Assembly: GCF_000024785.1 (NCBI RefSeq)
Contig: NC_013441.1
Location: forward strand, 62,001-126,000
Length of the DNA: 64,000 nt
Source of the DNA: Gordonia bronchialis DSM 43247
GTDB lineage: Bacteria; Actinomycetota; Actinomycetes; Mycobacteriales; Mycobacteriaceae
Reading direction: 5' to 3'
Below the pieces are notes generated by a model. That model searched no databases, had not been told where the DNA came from, and saw only the letters and a program-made list of their open reading frames with translations. The stretch's first letter is position 1; every line of letters begins with the position of its first letter. This document shows, piece after piece, positions 44,189 through 53,361 of the stretch. A program made the translations under genes and the position numbers.

Positions 44189-45280
44189 ATGTCGGAACAG
44201 ACGGTCAAGGGAGTCATCTCGCGCAGCAAGGGCGCGCCGACGGAGGTCGTCGACGTGGTGATTCCCGATCCGGGTCCCCGCGACGTCATCGTGAAGATCC
44301 AGGCCTGCGGGGTCTGCCACACCGACCTCGCCTACAAGCAGGGCGGCATCAACGACGAGTACCCCTTCCTCCTCGGACATGAGGCCGCCGGCATCGTCGA
44401 GACCGTCGGCTCCGATGTCAGCCACGTCGAGGTCGGCGACTTCGTGGTGCTCAACTGGCGCGCGGTGTGCGGTGAGTGCCGGGCCTGCAAGCGCGGTCGG
44501 CCCTGGTACTGCTTCAACACCTTCAACGCGTCGAAGGCGATGACGCTGACCGACGGCACCGAGCTGACCCCGGCGCTGGGTATCGGGGCGTTCATCGACA
44601 AGACGCTGATCCACGAATTGCAGTGCACCAAGGTCAATCCCGAGACCGATCCGGCAGTGGCCGGACTGCTCGGCTGCGGTGTGATGGCCGGGTTGGGTGC
44701 GGCGATGAACACCGGCAACGTGGGCCGGGGTGACTCGGTGGCGGTGATCGGCTGCGGCGGCGTGGGTGATGCGGCCATCGCGGGCGCGCGCCTGGCCGGT
44801 GCGACCACGATCATCGCGATCGACCGCGACCCGGCGAAACTGGCGTGGGCCACCGATCTCGGTGCCACCCACACCATCAACGGCGCCGAGGTCGACGACG
44901 TGGTGACCGCGGTGCAGGAACTGACCGGCGGCAACGGCGCGGATGTGGTGATCGACGCCGTCGGCCGTCCGGAGACCTACAAGCAGGCGTTCTATGCGCG
45001 TGATCTCGCGGGCGTCGTGGTGCTCGTCGGGGTGCCCACCCCGGAGATGACGCTGGAACTGCCGCTGGTGGACTTCTTCTCCCGTGGCGGTGCGCTCAAG
45101 TCGTCGTGGTACGGCGACTGCCTCCCCGAGCGGGACTTCCCGATGCTCGTCGATCTCTACGAGCAGGGTCGGTTGCCGCTGGACAAGTTCGTCACCGAGC
45201 GAGTGGGTCTGAACGACGTCGAGGCCGCGTTCTCCGCGATGGAGGCCGGCAAGGTGCTGCGCTCGGTGGTGGAGCTGTGA
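44189..45280 (+). CDS. mscR: S-(hydroxymethyl)mycothiol dehydrogenase
   Basis: 363 residues, zinc MDR family. Catalytic zinc site [14 protein letters not shown], then [11 protein letters not shown]; structural zinc site [18 protein letters not shown]-binding [17 protein letters not shown]. The sequence and the next gene match the Rv2259/Rv2260 pair of Mycobacterium. The enzyme oxidises the formaldehyde-mycothiol adduct to S-formylmycothiol with NAD, detoxifying formaldehyde (and acting on S-nitrosomycothiol). ATG 44189 follows GGATTGAAAG. Its stop overlaps the next start (GTGA). Confidence 0.9.
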   Translation: MSEQTVKGVISRSKGAPTEVVDVVIPDPGPRDVIVKIQACGVCHTDLAYKQGGINDEYPFLLGHEAAGIVETVGSDVSHVEVGDFVVLNWRAVCGECRACKRGRPWYCFNTFNASKAMTLTDGTELTPALGIGAFIDKTLIHELQCTKVNPETDPAVAGLLGCGVMAGLGAAMNTGNVGRGDSVAVIGCGGVGDAAIAGARLAGATTIIAIDRDPAKLAWATDLGATHTINGAEVDDVVTAVQELTGGNGADVVIDAVGRPETYKQAFYARDLAGVVVLVGVPTPEMTLELPLVDFFSRGGALKSSWYGDCLPERDFPMLVDLYEQGRLPLDKFVTERVGLNDVEAAFSAMEAGKVLRSVVEL

Positions 45281-45909
45281 GCGGCGCACTGCGCATCGAC
45301 AACGTCGTCACCTCCGGCACCTTCTCACTCGACGGCGGCACGTGGGATGTCGACAACAACATCTGGCTGATCGGCGACGACGACGAGGTGATCATCATCG
45401 ACGCCGCGCATTCGGCGCAGCCGATCCTCGCCGGCGTCGGCGACCGCACGGTGAAGGCGATCGTGCTGACCCACGGCCACAACGATCACATCACCGTCGC
45501 CCCGGAACTGTCGAGGGAAACCGGTGCGCCGATCCTGCTGCACCCCGGCGACGACATGCTGTGGAATGACACGCATCCCGACGTCGAGCATGCCGATCTC
45601 GAAGACGGACAGGAGATCTCGGTTGCGGGCACGGGGCTCAAGATCATCAACACGCCCGGCCACTCGCCGGGCTCGTCGGTGATCCACGTCCCCGAGGCGG
45701 GTGTCCTGTTCTCCGGCGACACCCTGTTCTCCGGCGGTCCCGGCGCGACCGGCCGCAGCTACTCCAGCTTCCCGACGATCATCGCCTCGATCCAGGAGAA
45801 GATCTTCACCCTCGACCCGGAGACCAAGGTCTACACCGGCCACGGCGACGGCACGACGGTCGGCACCGAGTCGCCGCATCTCGAGGAGTGGATAAAGCGG
45901 GGGAGCTGA
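45277..45909 (+). CDS. MBL-fold metallo-hydrolase, partner of MscR (S-formylmycothiol hydrolase candidate)
   Basis: 210 residues. The metallo-beta-lactamase metal site THGHNDH is at about 66-72, with further ligands in [13 protein letters not shown] and [12 protein letters not shown] and the final His in [11 protein letters not shown], a glyoxalase II-like layout. GTG 45277 overlaps the mscR stop, so the two are translationally coupled. In Mycobacterium the same pair is Rv2259-Rv2260. Hydrolysis of S-formylmycothiol to formate and mycothiol is the expected step, inferred from the pairing. Confidence 0.85.
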   Translation: MSGALRIDNVVTSGTFSLDGGTWDVDNNIWLIGDDDEVIIIDAAHSAQPILAGVGDRTVKAIVLTHGHNDHITVAPELSRETGAPILLHPGDDMLWNDTHPDVEHADLEDGQEISVAGTGLKIINTPGHSPGSSVIHVPEAGVLFSGDTLFSGGPGATGRSYSSFPTIIASIQEKIFTLDPETKVYTGHGDGTTVGTESPHLEEWIKRGS

Positions 45910-45950
45910 ACCCACGCCCGAGTAGCGCAGATCGGGGCGATAGTGCATTC

Positions 45951-45969
45951 ATAGGTAATGCTTACCTGA
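45951..45969. promoter_or_regulatory. IdeR/DtxR-like iron box before the doxX gene
   Basis: ATAGGTAATGCTTACCTGA matches 14 of 19 positions of the iron-box consensus TTAGGTTAGGCTAACCTAA and contains a perfect inverted repeat AGGTAA-TGC-TTACCT. It lies about 40 bases before the DoxX reading frame. A manganese (MntR) or other metal regulator is an alternative reader. Confidence 0.4.
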
Positions 45970-46008
45970 CTAGATAAGGCATCGCCATGGGCCATCTCGG
46001 TCTTTCGC

Positions 46009-46401
46009 GTGGTCGTCGGCTTTCTGTTCTTCTGCCATGGCACCTCCACGTTGTTCGCCTGGCCGGTGGCGCCGTACAGCGGGCAGACCGCCGACTTCGG
46101 CGCGTGGCCGTCCTGGTGGGCCGGGGCGATCCAGTTCGTCGGCGGGCTGCTGATCATGCTCGGGGTCGGGACGCGCATCGCCGCGTTCATCGGGTCCGGC
46201 TCGATGGCGGTGGCGTACTTCTGGAAGCACCAGGGCGATGGGCTCCTGCCCATCCAGAACGACGGCGATTCCGCGGCACTGTTCTGCTGGGCGTTGCTGC
46301 TCCTGGTCTTCATCGGACCGGGGAGGCTGGCGCTCGACAGGTACCTGGGCCGCGAACGGTCGGCGGAGACGGCCGATGAGCGGGTGGGTGTGGGTGCCTG
46401 A
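46009..46401 (+). CDS. DoxX-family membrane protein
   Basis: 130 residues as an open frame from GTG 46009. It has four hydrophobic segments (VVVGFLFFCHGTSTLFAWP, WWAGAIQFVGGLLIMLGVG, AAFIGSGSMAVAYFWK, ALFCWALLLLVFIGPG) and the DoxX-typical HGTSTLF motif. Homologues normally start about 20 residues earlier, and here the bases before GTG encode ISVFRV in frame but with no start; ATG 45987 is in another frame. A small frameshift at about 45995 is possible. DoxX proteins belong to membrane oxidoreductase complexes linked to redox stress or sulfur/thiol chemistry. An iron-box-like palindrome lies upstream. Confidence 0.75.
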   Translation: MVVGFLFFCHGTSTLFAWPVAPYSGQTADFGAWPSWWAGAIQFVGGLLIMLGVGTRIAAFIGSGSMAVAYFWKHQGDGLLPIQNDGDSAALFCWALLLLVFIGPGRLALDRYLGRERSAETADERVGVGA

Positions 46402-46477
46402 CCCTTCCTCTCGTTGAGCCGCCCGACGCTCGCTGATGGAGACGAAAGTAGGGGAGGATTGCGCCTACCGTTGACCG

Positions 46478-48211
46478 GTGACCACTCCGTCGGAGTCGCC
46501 CGCGCGACACCTTCCCGTCGTCGGCACGCTGCTGCCGCCCTGGATGGTCGGCTACCGCATGGCGTGGTTGCGAACCGACATCCTGGCCGGCGTCACCCTG
46601 GCGGCCGTCGCGATACCGGAATGCATGGGCTACAGCTCGATTGCGCACGTCCCGCTGGTGGCCGGTCTGTACACGATCATCCTGCCGACCCTGGCCTTCG
46701 CGCTGATCGGGGCATCGCGGCAGCTCGTCGTCGGGGCCGACTCCGCGACCGCGGCATTGCTCGCGTCGGGCATCGCCGGGCTCGGGGTGGCCGGCCTGAC
46801 CCCGGACAGCGAACAGTGGCTGGCGTGGGCGGGCATCATCGCGATCGTCACCGGGGTGCTGCTCGCCCTGGCGCGCATCCTGCGTCTGGGGTTTCTCGGT
46901 GACTTCCTCTCCACCGCAGTACTTGTCGGCTTCCTCGCCGGAACCGGCATCAGTGTGCTCACCGGGCAGCTGCCCGGGATGCTCGGCGTCCACGGCGCCG
47001 ACGGCCGGGTCTGGTACCGCTGGTACGTGGTGCTGTCCGAACTCGGCACCATCGACTGGGCGGCAGTCGGTTTCGCCGTGGCCACCCTGGCGGTGCTGAT
47101 CGCGGGACGACGCTGGGCACCGCGGGCACCGGCGGCGATCGTGGTGGTGGTGGTCTCCATCGTGGTCGTCTCCGTGTTCGGGTGGAGCGACGACGTCGAG
47201 GTGGTCGGGTCGGTCCCGAGCGGCCTGCCGGCACTCGGGCTCCCGGACGGCTTCGCCTGGCACGATCTGCCCAAGGCGGCCACCGTCGCGATCGGCTGCG
47301 CGATCGTCATCCTCGCCCAGAGTGCCGCCACCGCACGCAGTTTCGCACAGAAGTACGGTGCGACCGCCGACGTGAACCGCGACATCGTCGGGTTGTCGGC
47401 GGCCAATATCGTCGCCGGACTGAGCTCGGCCTTCGTGGTGAACGGCAGCCCCACCAAGACGCAGTTGCTCGACGATCAGCGCGGCCGGACCCAGGTCGCG
47501 AACCTGACGATGGTAGCCGTGACCCTGCTGGTGGTGCTGTTTGCGACCAGTGCGCTGGCGAATCTGCCCGACGCGGTGCTGGCGGCGATCGTCGCCGTCG
47601 TCGCCGTCAATCTCATCGACGTGCACGCCTTCCGACGGATGTGGCAGGTGCGGCGGATCGAGTTCGGCATCGCCGTGGTCAGTGCCGTGGTGGTGGTGAT
47701 CGTCGGCGTGCAGAACGGCATCCTCACCGCGATGGCCGTCTCGCTGCTGGAGATCGTCCGCCGGCAGTACCGTCCGGAACGTTTCGTCGTCGGCGTCGCC
47801 GATCACGGCCGTACCCGCCGCTACCAGCCGGCTCACCCGGGCCAGCAGTCGCTGCCCGGTCTCATCGTGTTCCGCTATGACGCAGATCTGTTCTACGCCA
47901 ACGCAAGCCGATTCGCCGACGACGTGATGGGCCTGGTGCGTGCGGCGCCGGATCCGCTGCGCTGGTTGGTGCTGGACTGCACCGTGATCGGCGATGTCGA
48001 CTACTCGGCGTCGTCGGTGTTGAGTGATCTCATCACCTTCGTCCACTCGCGCGGGGCGCATTTCGTCCTCGCCGGCGTCGACCCGGAACTACAGAACGCG
48101 CTTCTCGAGGAGGGCATTCTCGCCGACCTCGACCCCGACCACGTATATCCGACCGTCGGGGCCGCGGTGCGCGCCTACGAGCAGCAGTTTCCCGGCGCCG
48201 AGCCGGGCTGA
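46478..48211 (+). CDS. SulP-family anion transporter with STAS domain
   Basis: 577 residues. Ten or more membrane segments start with the SLC26/SulP signature PECMGYSSIAHVPLVAGLYT; ADSATAALLASGIAGLGVAG and AATARSFAQKYGATADVNRD follow, the latter with the usual cytoplasmic loop. The C-terminal 130 residues form a STAS domain (LIVFRYDADLFYANASRFAD, LDCTVIGDVDYSASSVLSDL). The substrate may be sulfate, bicarbonate or another anion. GTG 46478 has only a distant GGGGAGG. It stands alone between doxX and the ligase gene. Confidence 0.88.
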   Translation: MTTPSESPARHLPVVGTLLPPWMVGYRMAWLRTDILAGVTLAAVAIPECMGYSSIAHVPLVAGLYTIILPTLAFALIGASRQLVVGADSATAALLASGIAGLGVAGLTPDSEQWLAWAGIIAIVTGVLLALARILRLGFLGDFLSTAVLVGFLAGTGISVLTGQLPGMLGVHGADGRVWYRWYVVLSELGTIDWAAVGFAVATLAVLIAGRRWAPRAPAAIVVVVVSIVVVSVFGWSDDVEVVGSVPSGLPALGLPDGFAWHDLPKAATVAIGCAIVILAQSAATARSFAQKYGATADVNRDIVGLSAANIVAGLSSAFVVNGSPTKTQLLDDQRGRTQVANLTMVAVTLLVVLFATSALANLPDAVLAAIVAVVAVNLIDVHAFRRMWQVRRIEFGIAVVSAVVVVIVGVQNGILTAMAVSLLEIVRRQYRPERFVVGVADHGRTRRYQPAHPGQQSLPGLIVFRYDADLFYANASRFADDVMGLVRAAPDPLRWLVLDCTVIGDVDYSASSVLSDLITFVHSRGAHFVLAGVDPELQNALLEEGILADLDPDHVYPTVGAAVRAYEQQFPGAEPG

Positions 48212-48274
48212 GCGGGCCGTCGGCACCACGCCGAGCGGTAGGGTGCGCAGTAGCGGTAGGGAGACGGGAGCGAC

Positions 48275-49795
48275 GTGCAACTGAACGAGGTCGTCGAGGC
48301 GTCGGCGAGTGTCGCCGGCGACCGCTCACGGTTGCGCAAGACCGCGGTGCTCGCCGGTCTGCTGGGTTCCGCGTCGCCGGCGGAGTTGCCCGTCGTGGTG
48401 GCGTGGCTGTCCGGCGAGATCCCCCAGGGCAGGCTCGGCGTCGGCTGGCGATCCCTCGCGAAGCTTCAAGCCGCACCGGCTGATACGCCATCACTGACCG
48501 TCGGCGACGTGGACGATGCGTTGAGCGCGCTGGCCGCTGCGACAGGCACCGGGTCGGCGGCCCGGCGCGCGGAGATCATCGCGACCATGTTCGCTGCGGC
48601 CACCGAACCCGAACAGCGGTTCCTCGTCGCGCTGTTGACCGGAGAACTCCGGCAGGGTGCCCTGGCCGGGGTCATGACCGACGCCATCGCGAAGGCCTCC
48701 GGGCAGGACCTGGCACTCGTGCGGCGCGCCCACATGCTGACCGGATCGCTGCCGGTGACCGCCGGCCTGGCGGTGTCCGGCGGGGCCGAGGCACTGGCCG
48801 GAGTCGGTCTGGAGGTCGGCCGCGGTGTCTCACCGATGTTGGCGACGCCCGCCGAGAACCTCGACGACGCACTGACCCTGCTCGGGACCGACGTGGTGGT
48901 CGACTACAAGCTCGACGGGGCCCGCATCCAGGTGCATCGGCGCGGCGAGGACATCACCGTCTACACCCGCACCCTCAACGACGTCACCACGCGAGTGCCC
49001 GACATTGTCGAGGTGGTCGCCGGACTTCCCTGTGAGACAGTGATTCTGGACGGTGAGACGCTCACCCTCACCGACGACGGCCGGCCGCGGCCGTTCCAGG
49101 AGACGATGAGCAGATTCGGGTCCGGCGGCGCGGGCGAACGGGGCGCCGAACGCGTGTTGCGCCCCTTCTTCTTCGACTGTCTGCATCTCGACGGCGTCGA
49201 CCTCATCGACCGGCCGCTGGCGCAGCGGCTCGCGGCGATCGACCGCATCGCGCCGGATCTGCGGATCCCGTCGGTGATCCGTCCGACGCCCGCGGAGGCC
49301 GCGGCGCATTTCGACGCCGCGATCGCCGACGGCCATGAAGGTGTGATGGTGAAATCGCTGGCCGGCACCTACACCGCGGGCCGACGCGGCAAGGCGTGGC
49401 AGAAGGTGAAACCCGTCCACACCTTCGACCTGGTGGTGCTCGGCGCCGAGTGGGGATCGGGACGCCGCACCGGCTTCCTGTCGAATCTGCATCTGGGCGC
49501 GCGGGATTCGGGCGGCGGAGCGCCGATCATGGTCGGCAAGACCTTCAAGGGACTCACCGACGACCTCCTGCGCTGGCAGACCGAGGAGTTCCCGCGTCAC
49601 GAGACCCACCGCGACGCCCACACCGTCTACCTGCGTCCGGAGATCGTCGTCGAGATCGAACTCGATGGGGTACAACGCAGTTCACGCTATCCCGGCGGAG
49701 TGGCGCTGCGTTTCGCGCGGGTGATGCGCTACCGCCCGGACAAGACGCCCGAGCAGGCCGACACGCTCGACACCCTGCGCGAGCTTCTCAAGTGA
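48275..49795 (+). CDS. ligB: ATP-dependent DNA ligase
   Basis: 506 residues, the length and domain order of actinobacterial LigB (Rv3062-like). An N-terminal DNA-binding helical domain is followed by the nucleotidyltransferase with motif I DYKLDGARIQVHR (adenylated Lys near residue 211), motif III ILDGETLTLTDDGRP, motif IV DGHEGVMVKSLAGTY, motif V GKAWQKVKP, and an OB-fold with TKTFKGLTDDLLRWQTEEF-like residues. It seals nicks in double-stranded DNA in repair, beside the NAD-dependent replicative ligase. GTG 48275 has GGGAG 7 bases upstream. Confidence 0.9.
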   Translation: MQLNEVVEASASVAGDRSRLRKTAVLAGLLGSASPAELPVVVAWLSGEIPQGRLGVGWRSLAKLQAAPADTPSLTVGDVDDALSALAAATGTGSAARRAEIIATMFAAATEPEQRFLVALLTGELRQGALAGVMTDAIAKASGQDLALVRRAHMLTGSLPVTAGLAVSGGAEALAGVGLEVGRGVSPMLATPAENLDDALTLLGTDVVVDYKLDGARIQVHRRGEDITVYTRTLNDVTTRVPDIVEVVAGLPCETVILDGETLTLTDDGRPRPFQETMSRFGSGGAGERGAERVLRPFFFDCLHLDGVDLIDRPLAQRLAAIDRIAPDLRIPSVIRPTPAEAAAHFDAAIADGHEGVMVKSLAGTYTAGRRGKAWQKVKPVHTFDLVVLGAEWGSGRRTGFLSNLHLGARDSGGGAPIMVGKTFKGLTDDLLRWQTEEFPRHETHRDAHTVYLRPEIVVEIELDGVQRSSRYPGGVALRFARVMRYRPDKTPEQADTLDTLRELLK

Positions 49796-49801
49796 GCCGC
49801 G

Positions 49802-50602
49802 TCAGCGCAGATCGATCTGCGCGACCATCGGCGACGTCGGCGTCGACGACCCGCCCGGCGGTTCGACGCTGAATCCGAGCGTCTGCGCCGAGCTGATGCC
49901 GGGCAACAGTGCGGTGGTCACCTCGTGGACATCCTTGTCGGTCATGGTGCCCGCCGAGCGCGGACCGTCGGGGCCCACGAGCCACATCTGATACACCGTG
50001 CCCGGTTTCGGCGGGGGAACCGAGGTCATCACGAGCACCCCGGCCCCGACGTCGGGGGAGTAGTAGACGGTCGCGGTGCCGCCGGCCACATCGGCCGACG
50101 TGGACTTCAGGTCGGGAGCGGAGAACACCTGCTCCGGGGTGTTCGTCGTCGGGCTGTCCGACGACGTCATCGAGTGACCGATCGCCCACCCGATCGCCCC
50201 GACCGCGACGGTCACGACGGCTGCGGCGGCCAGATAGACGATTCGGCGTCGTCGATCCGGCAACTGCGTCACGGCAGCACCGTTCTCGTCGGACTGTGGT
50301 TCGGGCGGGGATTCGACGGGTTGTTCGCGTTGCCGATCGTCGCCCGACCGGGCGGCGGCGAGGATGGCGTCGCGCAACTGCGCCGGCGGTGGGGTGGCGG
50401 TGGCGGCGCTGACGGTGGTCATGGCCTCGCGGGTGGCCAGGACCTGCCGGCGGAACTCCGCGCGGATGTCATCGGGCGCGGTGGCGAGTCGCTGTTCGAG
50501 CTCGTCGAGCTCAGCTGCGGCGAGCGCGTCGAGACCGACGAGCGGTGCGAACTCGAGCAGTTCGGCATACGTGTCGTCGCCGGGACGATTGTCGTCAGAC
50601 AT
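49802..50602 (-). CDS. rskA: Anti-sigma-K factor RskA
   Basis: 266 residues. The cytoplasmic N-terminus (about 1-105) holds the sigma-binding helices LLEFAPLVGLDALAAAELDE and DIRAEFRRQVLATREAMTTV, without a zinc HxxxCxxC motif. One membrane helix RIVYLAAAAVVTVAVGAIGW follows. The outer domain, ATVYYSPDVGAGVLVMTSVP with TVYQMWLVGPDGPRSAGTMT, is the RskA domain. It overlaps the sigK stop by 8 bases. It should hold SigK at the membrane until regulated proteolysis releases it. Confidence 0.9.
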   Translation of the reverse strand: MSDDNRPGDDTYAELLEFAPLVGLDALAAAELDELEQRLATAPDDIRAEFRRQVLATREAMTTVSAATATPPPAQLRDAILAAARSGDDRQREQPVESPPEPQSDENGAAVTQLPDRRRRIVYLAAAAVVTVAVGAIGWAIGHSMTSSDSPTTNTPEQVFSAPDLKSTSADVAGGTATVYYSPDVGAGVLVMTSVPPPKPGTVYQMWLVGPDGPRSAGTMTDKDVHEVTTALLPGISSAQTLGFSVEPPGGSSTPTSPMVAQIDLR

Positions 50603-51167
50603 CGGCACCCCCCAGGCAACGACGCAACCGGATCATTCCGTCACGGATCCGGCTCTTGACCGTGGGCAACGCCACCGAGAGACGCTCGGCGACCTCCCGG
50701 TAGGTCAGGCCCTCGTAATAGGCGAGCACCACCGACTGGCGCTGCACGTCGGTCAGCGACCCCAGGCAGCCGACCACGGTCTCGGCGGTCTCCGACGACC
50801 CGACCGCATCGCTCACCAGGTCGAACGGCGACTCCTGCGCCTGAGCGGCGTAGCGGATGTCGCGGCGTGAAGACGCCGACTCACTGCGCACCCGGTCCAC
50901 GGCCCGCCGGTGAGCCATCGTGATCAACCACGACAACGGCGACCCGGCATCGGCGGAATAGGAGCCCGCCGACCGCCACACCTGCAGAAAGACCTCCTGA
51001 GTGGTCTCCTCGCTGTAACCGGGATCGCGCAGGACGCGCAACACCATGCCGTACACCCGCGCTGCGGTGGCGTCATAGAACTCGGCGAACGCGCCGTCGT
51101 CGCCGTCGGCGATCCGCGACAACAGTTCGGCGAGCCTCGGCAGGTCGGTTGCCTGCGATGGCGTCAT
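50595..51167 (-). CDS. sigK: ECF sigma factor SigK
   Basis: 190 residues from ATG 51167, with GGAG 6 bases upstream. Region 2 is FAEFYDATAARVYGMVLRVL with EETTQEVFLQVWRSAGSY and PLSWLITMAHRRAVDRVRSE; region 4 is LTDVQRQSVVLAYYEGLTYR with LSVALPTVKSRIRDGMIRLR. Gene order rskA, sigK, DUF1295, ufaA1, DUF1365, FAD oxidoreductase is that of Rv0444c-Rv0449c. SigK drives mpt83/mpt70 and this operon in the tuberculosis complex. Three matching promoters in the window support the same here, including positive feedback on sigK through the operon. Confidence 0.92.
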   Translation of the reverse strand: MTPSQATDLPRLAELLSRIADGDDGAFAEFYDATAARVYGMVLRVLRDPGYSEETTQEVFLQVWRSAGSYSADAGSPLSWLITMAHRRAVDRVRSESASSRRDIRYAAQAQESPFDLVSDAVGSSETAETVVGCLGSLTDVQRQSVVLAYYEGLTYREVAERLSVALPTVKSRIRDGMIRLRRCLGGADV

Positions 51168-51271
51168 CGGCGCTCCGAGGAGGCGGAGGCCGGGTCGACG
51201 GAGATTGGGGCTGCGGTCATCGGCTATCAGGTTAATGTCCGCGGGTGGGGCCCTCAAGGCGGATGCGGTCA

Positions 51272-52078
51272 TCAGGCCTCCGATGTCCGCCGCGGCGGGC
51301 GCGGCAGGAAGTAGGAGGTGCGTTGCTGATACTCCGGATACCCGGGTCGCTTCGACATCGACTGTTCGAGGAGGCGGGCTCCGGTCGCATAGACGAGGAA
51401 GTAGGTCATCGCGATCGGGGACAGTAACGTCAGCGTCGCCGGCCACACCCCCGCGGCACACAGATAGATACCCCACCACACACAGCTGTCACCGAAGTAG
51501 TTCGGGTGGCGCGTCCAGGCCCACAGGCCCCGATCCATGATCGCCCCCTTGTTGGCGGGGTCGGCCTTGAAGCGGCGGAGCTGGGCGTCGCCGACCGCTT
51601 CGAAGGCGAAGCCGGTCAGCCACAACGGAATTCCGAGGCAGAGCAGGATGGTCGCGACACCGTCGCCGGGGCCGAGGATCGCCGAGACCTGGATCGGCAA
51701 CGACACGAACCACTGGGAGATTCCCTGTGTGGCAAAGACCTTGCGGATCACGGTGCCGGTGCCACCGCCGGCTCGTTCCAGCATCGCCGTGTAACGGGGG
51801 TCTTCACCTTTGCCCCGGGACTTGACGTGCATGTGCCAGGACAATCGCAGGCCCCACACGGCGGCGAGGATCGCGAACAGCCAGCGCCGGAACGGATCAC
51901 CGTCGCCGAGCAGAAGGGCGAGCCACGCGACTCCGACGAATCCCAGACCCCACACGACGTCGACCACGTTGTAGCGGCCGATCCGATGCCCGATGGCAAA
52001 GGCGACGGCTTGGATGGCCGCCAGCAGGATCAGGGCGGCGACGGTGAGGACGGCGAATCCGGCCCACCCGGTCATCAT
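51272..52078 (-). CDS. DUF1295 membrane protein (steroid 5-alpha-reductase-like)
   Basis: 268 residues with six or seven membrane segments and the DUF1295 C-terminal signature: DRGLWAWTRHPNYFGDSCVW, then YATGARLLEQSMSKRPGYPE and YQQRTSYFLP. This matches Rv0446c in the SigK operon. The fold resembles isoprenylcysteine methyltransferases and steroid reductases, so a reduction or methylation of a lipid chain is possible. The start overlaps the ufaA1 stop (ATGA at 52078); the second in-frame ATG at 52075 has a better-spaced GAGGAG. It precedes sigK by 104 bases. Confidence 0.87.
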   Translation of the reverse strand: MMTGWAGFAVLTVAALILLAAIQAVAFAIGHRIGRYNVVDVVWGLGFVGVAWLALLLGDGDPFRRWLFAILAAVWGLRLSWHMHVKSRGKGEDPRYTAMLERAGGGTGTVIRKVFATQGISQWFVSLPIQVSAILGPGDGVATILLCLGIPLWLTGFAFEAVGDAQLRRFKADPANKGAIMDRGLWAWTRHPNYFGDSCVWWGIYLCAAGVWPATLTLLSPIAMTYFLVYATGARLLEQSMSKRPGYPEYQQRTSYFLPRPPRRTSEA

Positions 52079-53361
52079 GACTCCTCGCGCGCGAAGACGA
52101 ACTGGTAGACGTCGAGATAGCCGGCGCGGAACCCGGCTTCGGAGTAGGCCAGGTAGAACTGCCACATCCGGGCGAAGGTGTGGTCGAAGCCGAGGGCGGC
52201 GACCTCGTCGTCGGCGGCGAGGAAACGTTCCCGCCACAACCGCAGCGTCTCCGCATAGTGGACGCCCAGGGCGGTTCCGCCGGTCATCCGCAGCGAGGTG
52301 TGCCGACGCACCGCTGCCCGCAGACCCGGCACCGAGGTGAGCTGCCCGCCGGGGAAGATGTACTTGTGGATCCATGTGTAGGTGTTGCGGGAGGCCACCA
52401 TTCGCTCATGCGGCATCGTGATCGCCTGGATGGCCACCCGCCCGCCCGGAGCCAGCAATCGGTCGATGGTGGAAAAGTAGGCGGGCCAGTACTTGTCACC
52501 GACCGCCTCGATCATCTCCACCGACACGACGGCGTCGAAGGTGCCCTCAATCGCTCGATAGTCGAGCAGGTCGATGCGGACGGCGTCGGCGTATCCGGCA
52601 CGCGCGACGCGGTCGCGGGCGAGGTCGCGCTGTTCGGTGGAGAGTGTCACCGAATACACGTCGGCGCCGCGGGCGGCCGCGCGGATACACAATTCGCCCC
52701 AGCCCGTGCCGATCTCGAGGAGACGGGTGCCGGGTCCGACCCCGGCGAGGTCGAGCAACCGGTCGATCTTCCGGCGCTGTGCGTCGGCGAGATCCGCCCA
52801 GCGCGCCGGCGCGGAGACATCGTCGAACACGGCGCTGGAGTAGGTCATCGTCTCGTCGAGGAAGGTCGCGAACATCGCGTTGGACAGATCGTAGTGGCGT
52901 GCGATGTTGGTGCGCGTACCCGTCGGTGTGTTCTCCTCGGCCGCAGGCTGTTTGGGGAGGACCAGGGACCGCAATGGCTGGAACGTCGCGGGAACGAGCC
53001 GGGCGGCGCGGGTCGCGAACGGGGTGAGGACACCGACCAGGTCGTCGGTGGTCCAGTCGCCGGCCATGAAGGCCTCACCGAATCCGATGAGTCCGCCGCT
53101 GCCGAGTCGCCGCCAGAAGTCGTCGGGCCGCCGCACGATCATCCGGGGAAGGACCCCGTCGGTGTCGGCGCCACCGAGGGTGCCGTCCGGGTACTCGACG
53201 CGAATACCGAGATCGCGTGTGGCGCGCCGGAACAACGCGGCTGCAGCGGCCGACCGCACCCGGGCGGTGGGTCCGGCGGGGACGGATGCGACGTCGGGCC
53301 AGCGCTGCGCGTCCACCGGGTGGCCGACGGCGGAGCCGGGGTGGCGAATGGGGACGTTCAT
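52075..53361 (-). CDS. ufaA1: Cyclopropane-fatty-acyl-phospholipid synthase family methyltransferase (UfaA1-like)
   Basis: 428 residues. ATG 53361 overlaps the DUF1365 stop by 4 bases and has GAGGAGG upstream. An N-terminal lipid-binding part (DDFWRRLGSGGLIGFGEAFM with AGDWTTDDL) precedes the CFA-synthase methyltransferase domain: NIARHYDLSNAMFATFLDET, MTYSSAVF, SAM motif LLEIGTGWGELCIRAAARGA, and SVEMIEAVGDKYWPAYFSTI. Enzymes of this set modify unsaturated fatty acids with SAM; the neighbouring FAD protein is typical of the pathway to methylated branched lipids. It corresponds to Rv0447c. Confidence 0.88.
   Translation of the reverse strand: MNVPIRHPGSAVGHPVDAQRWPDVASVPAGPTARVRSAAAAALFRRATRDLGIRVEYPDGTLGGADTDGVLPRMIVRRPDDFWRRLGSGGLIGFGEAFMAGDWTTDDLVGVLTPFATRAARLVPATFQPLRSLVLPKQPAAEENTPTGTRTNIARHYDLSNAMFATFLDETMTYSSAVFDDVSAPARWADLADAQRRKIDRLLDLAGVGPGTRLLEIGTGWGELCIRAAARGADVYSVTLSTEQRDLARDRVARAGYADAVRIDLLDYRAIEGTFDAVVSVEMIEAVGDKYWPAYFSTIDRLLAPGGRVAIQAITMPHERMVASRNTYTWIHKYIFPGGQLTSVPGLRAAVRRHTSLRMTGGTALGVHYAETLRLWRERFLAADDEVAALGFDHTFARMWQFYLAYSEAGFRAGYLDVYQFVFAREES

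Noticed and set aside
42245..45289. Very long minus-strand open frame of 1014 codons opposite the dehydrogenase, LuxR and mscR genes
   Set aside because: It is the mirror frame of well-identified plus-strand genes, with His/Arg/Gly/Asp-rich composition and no family motif; long antisense frames are expected at this GC content.
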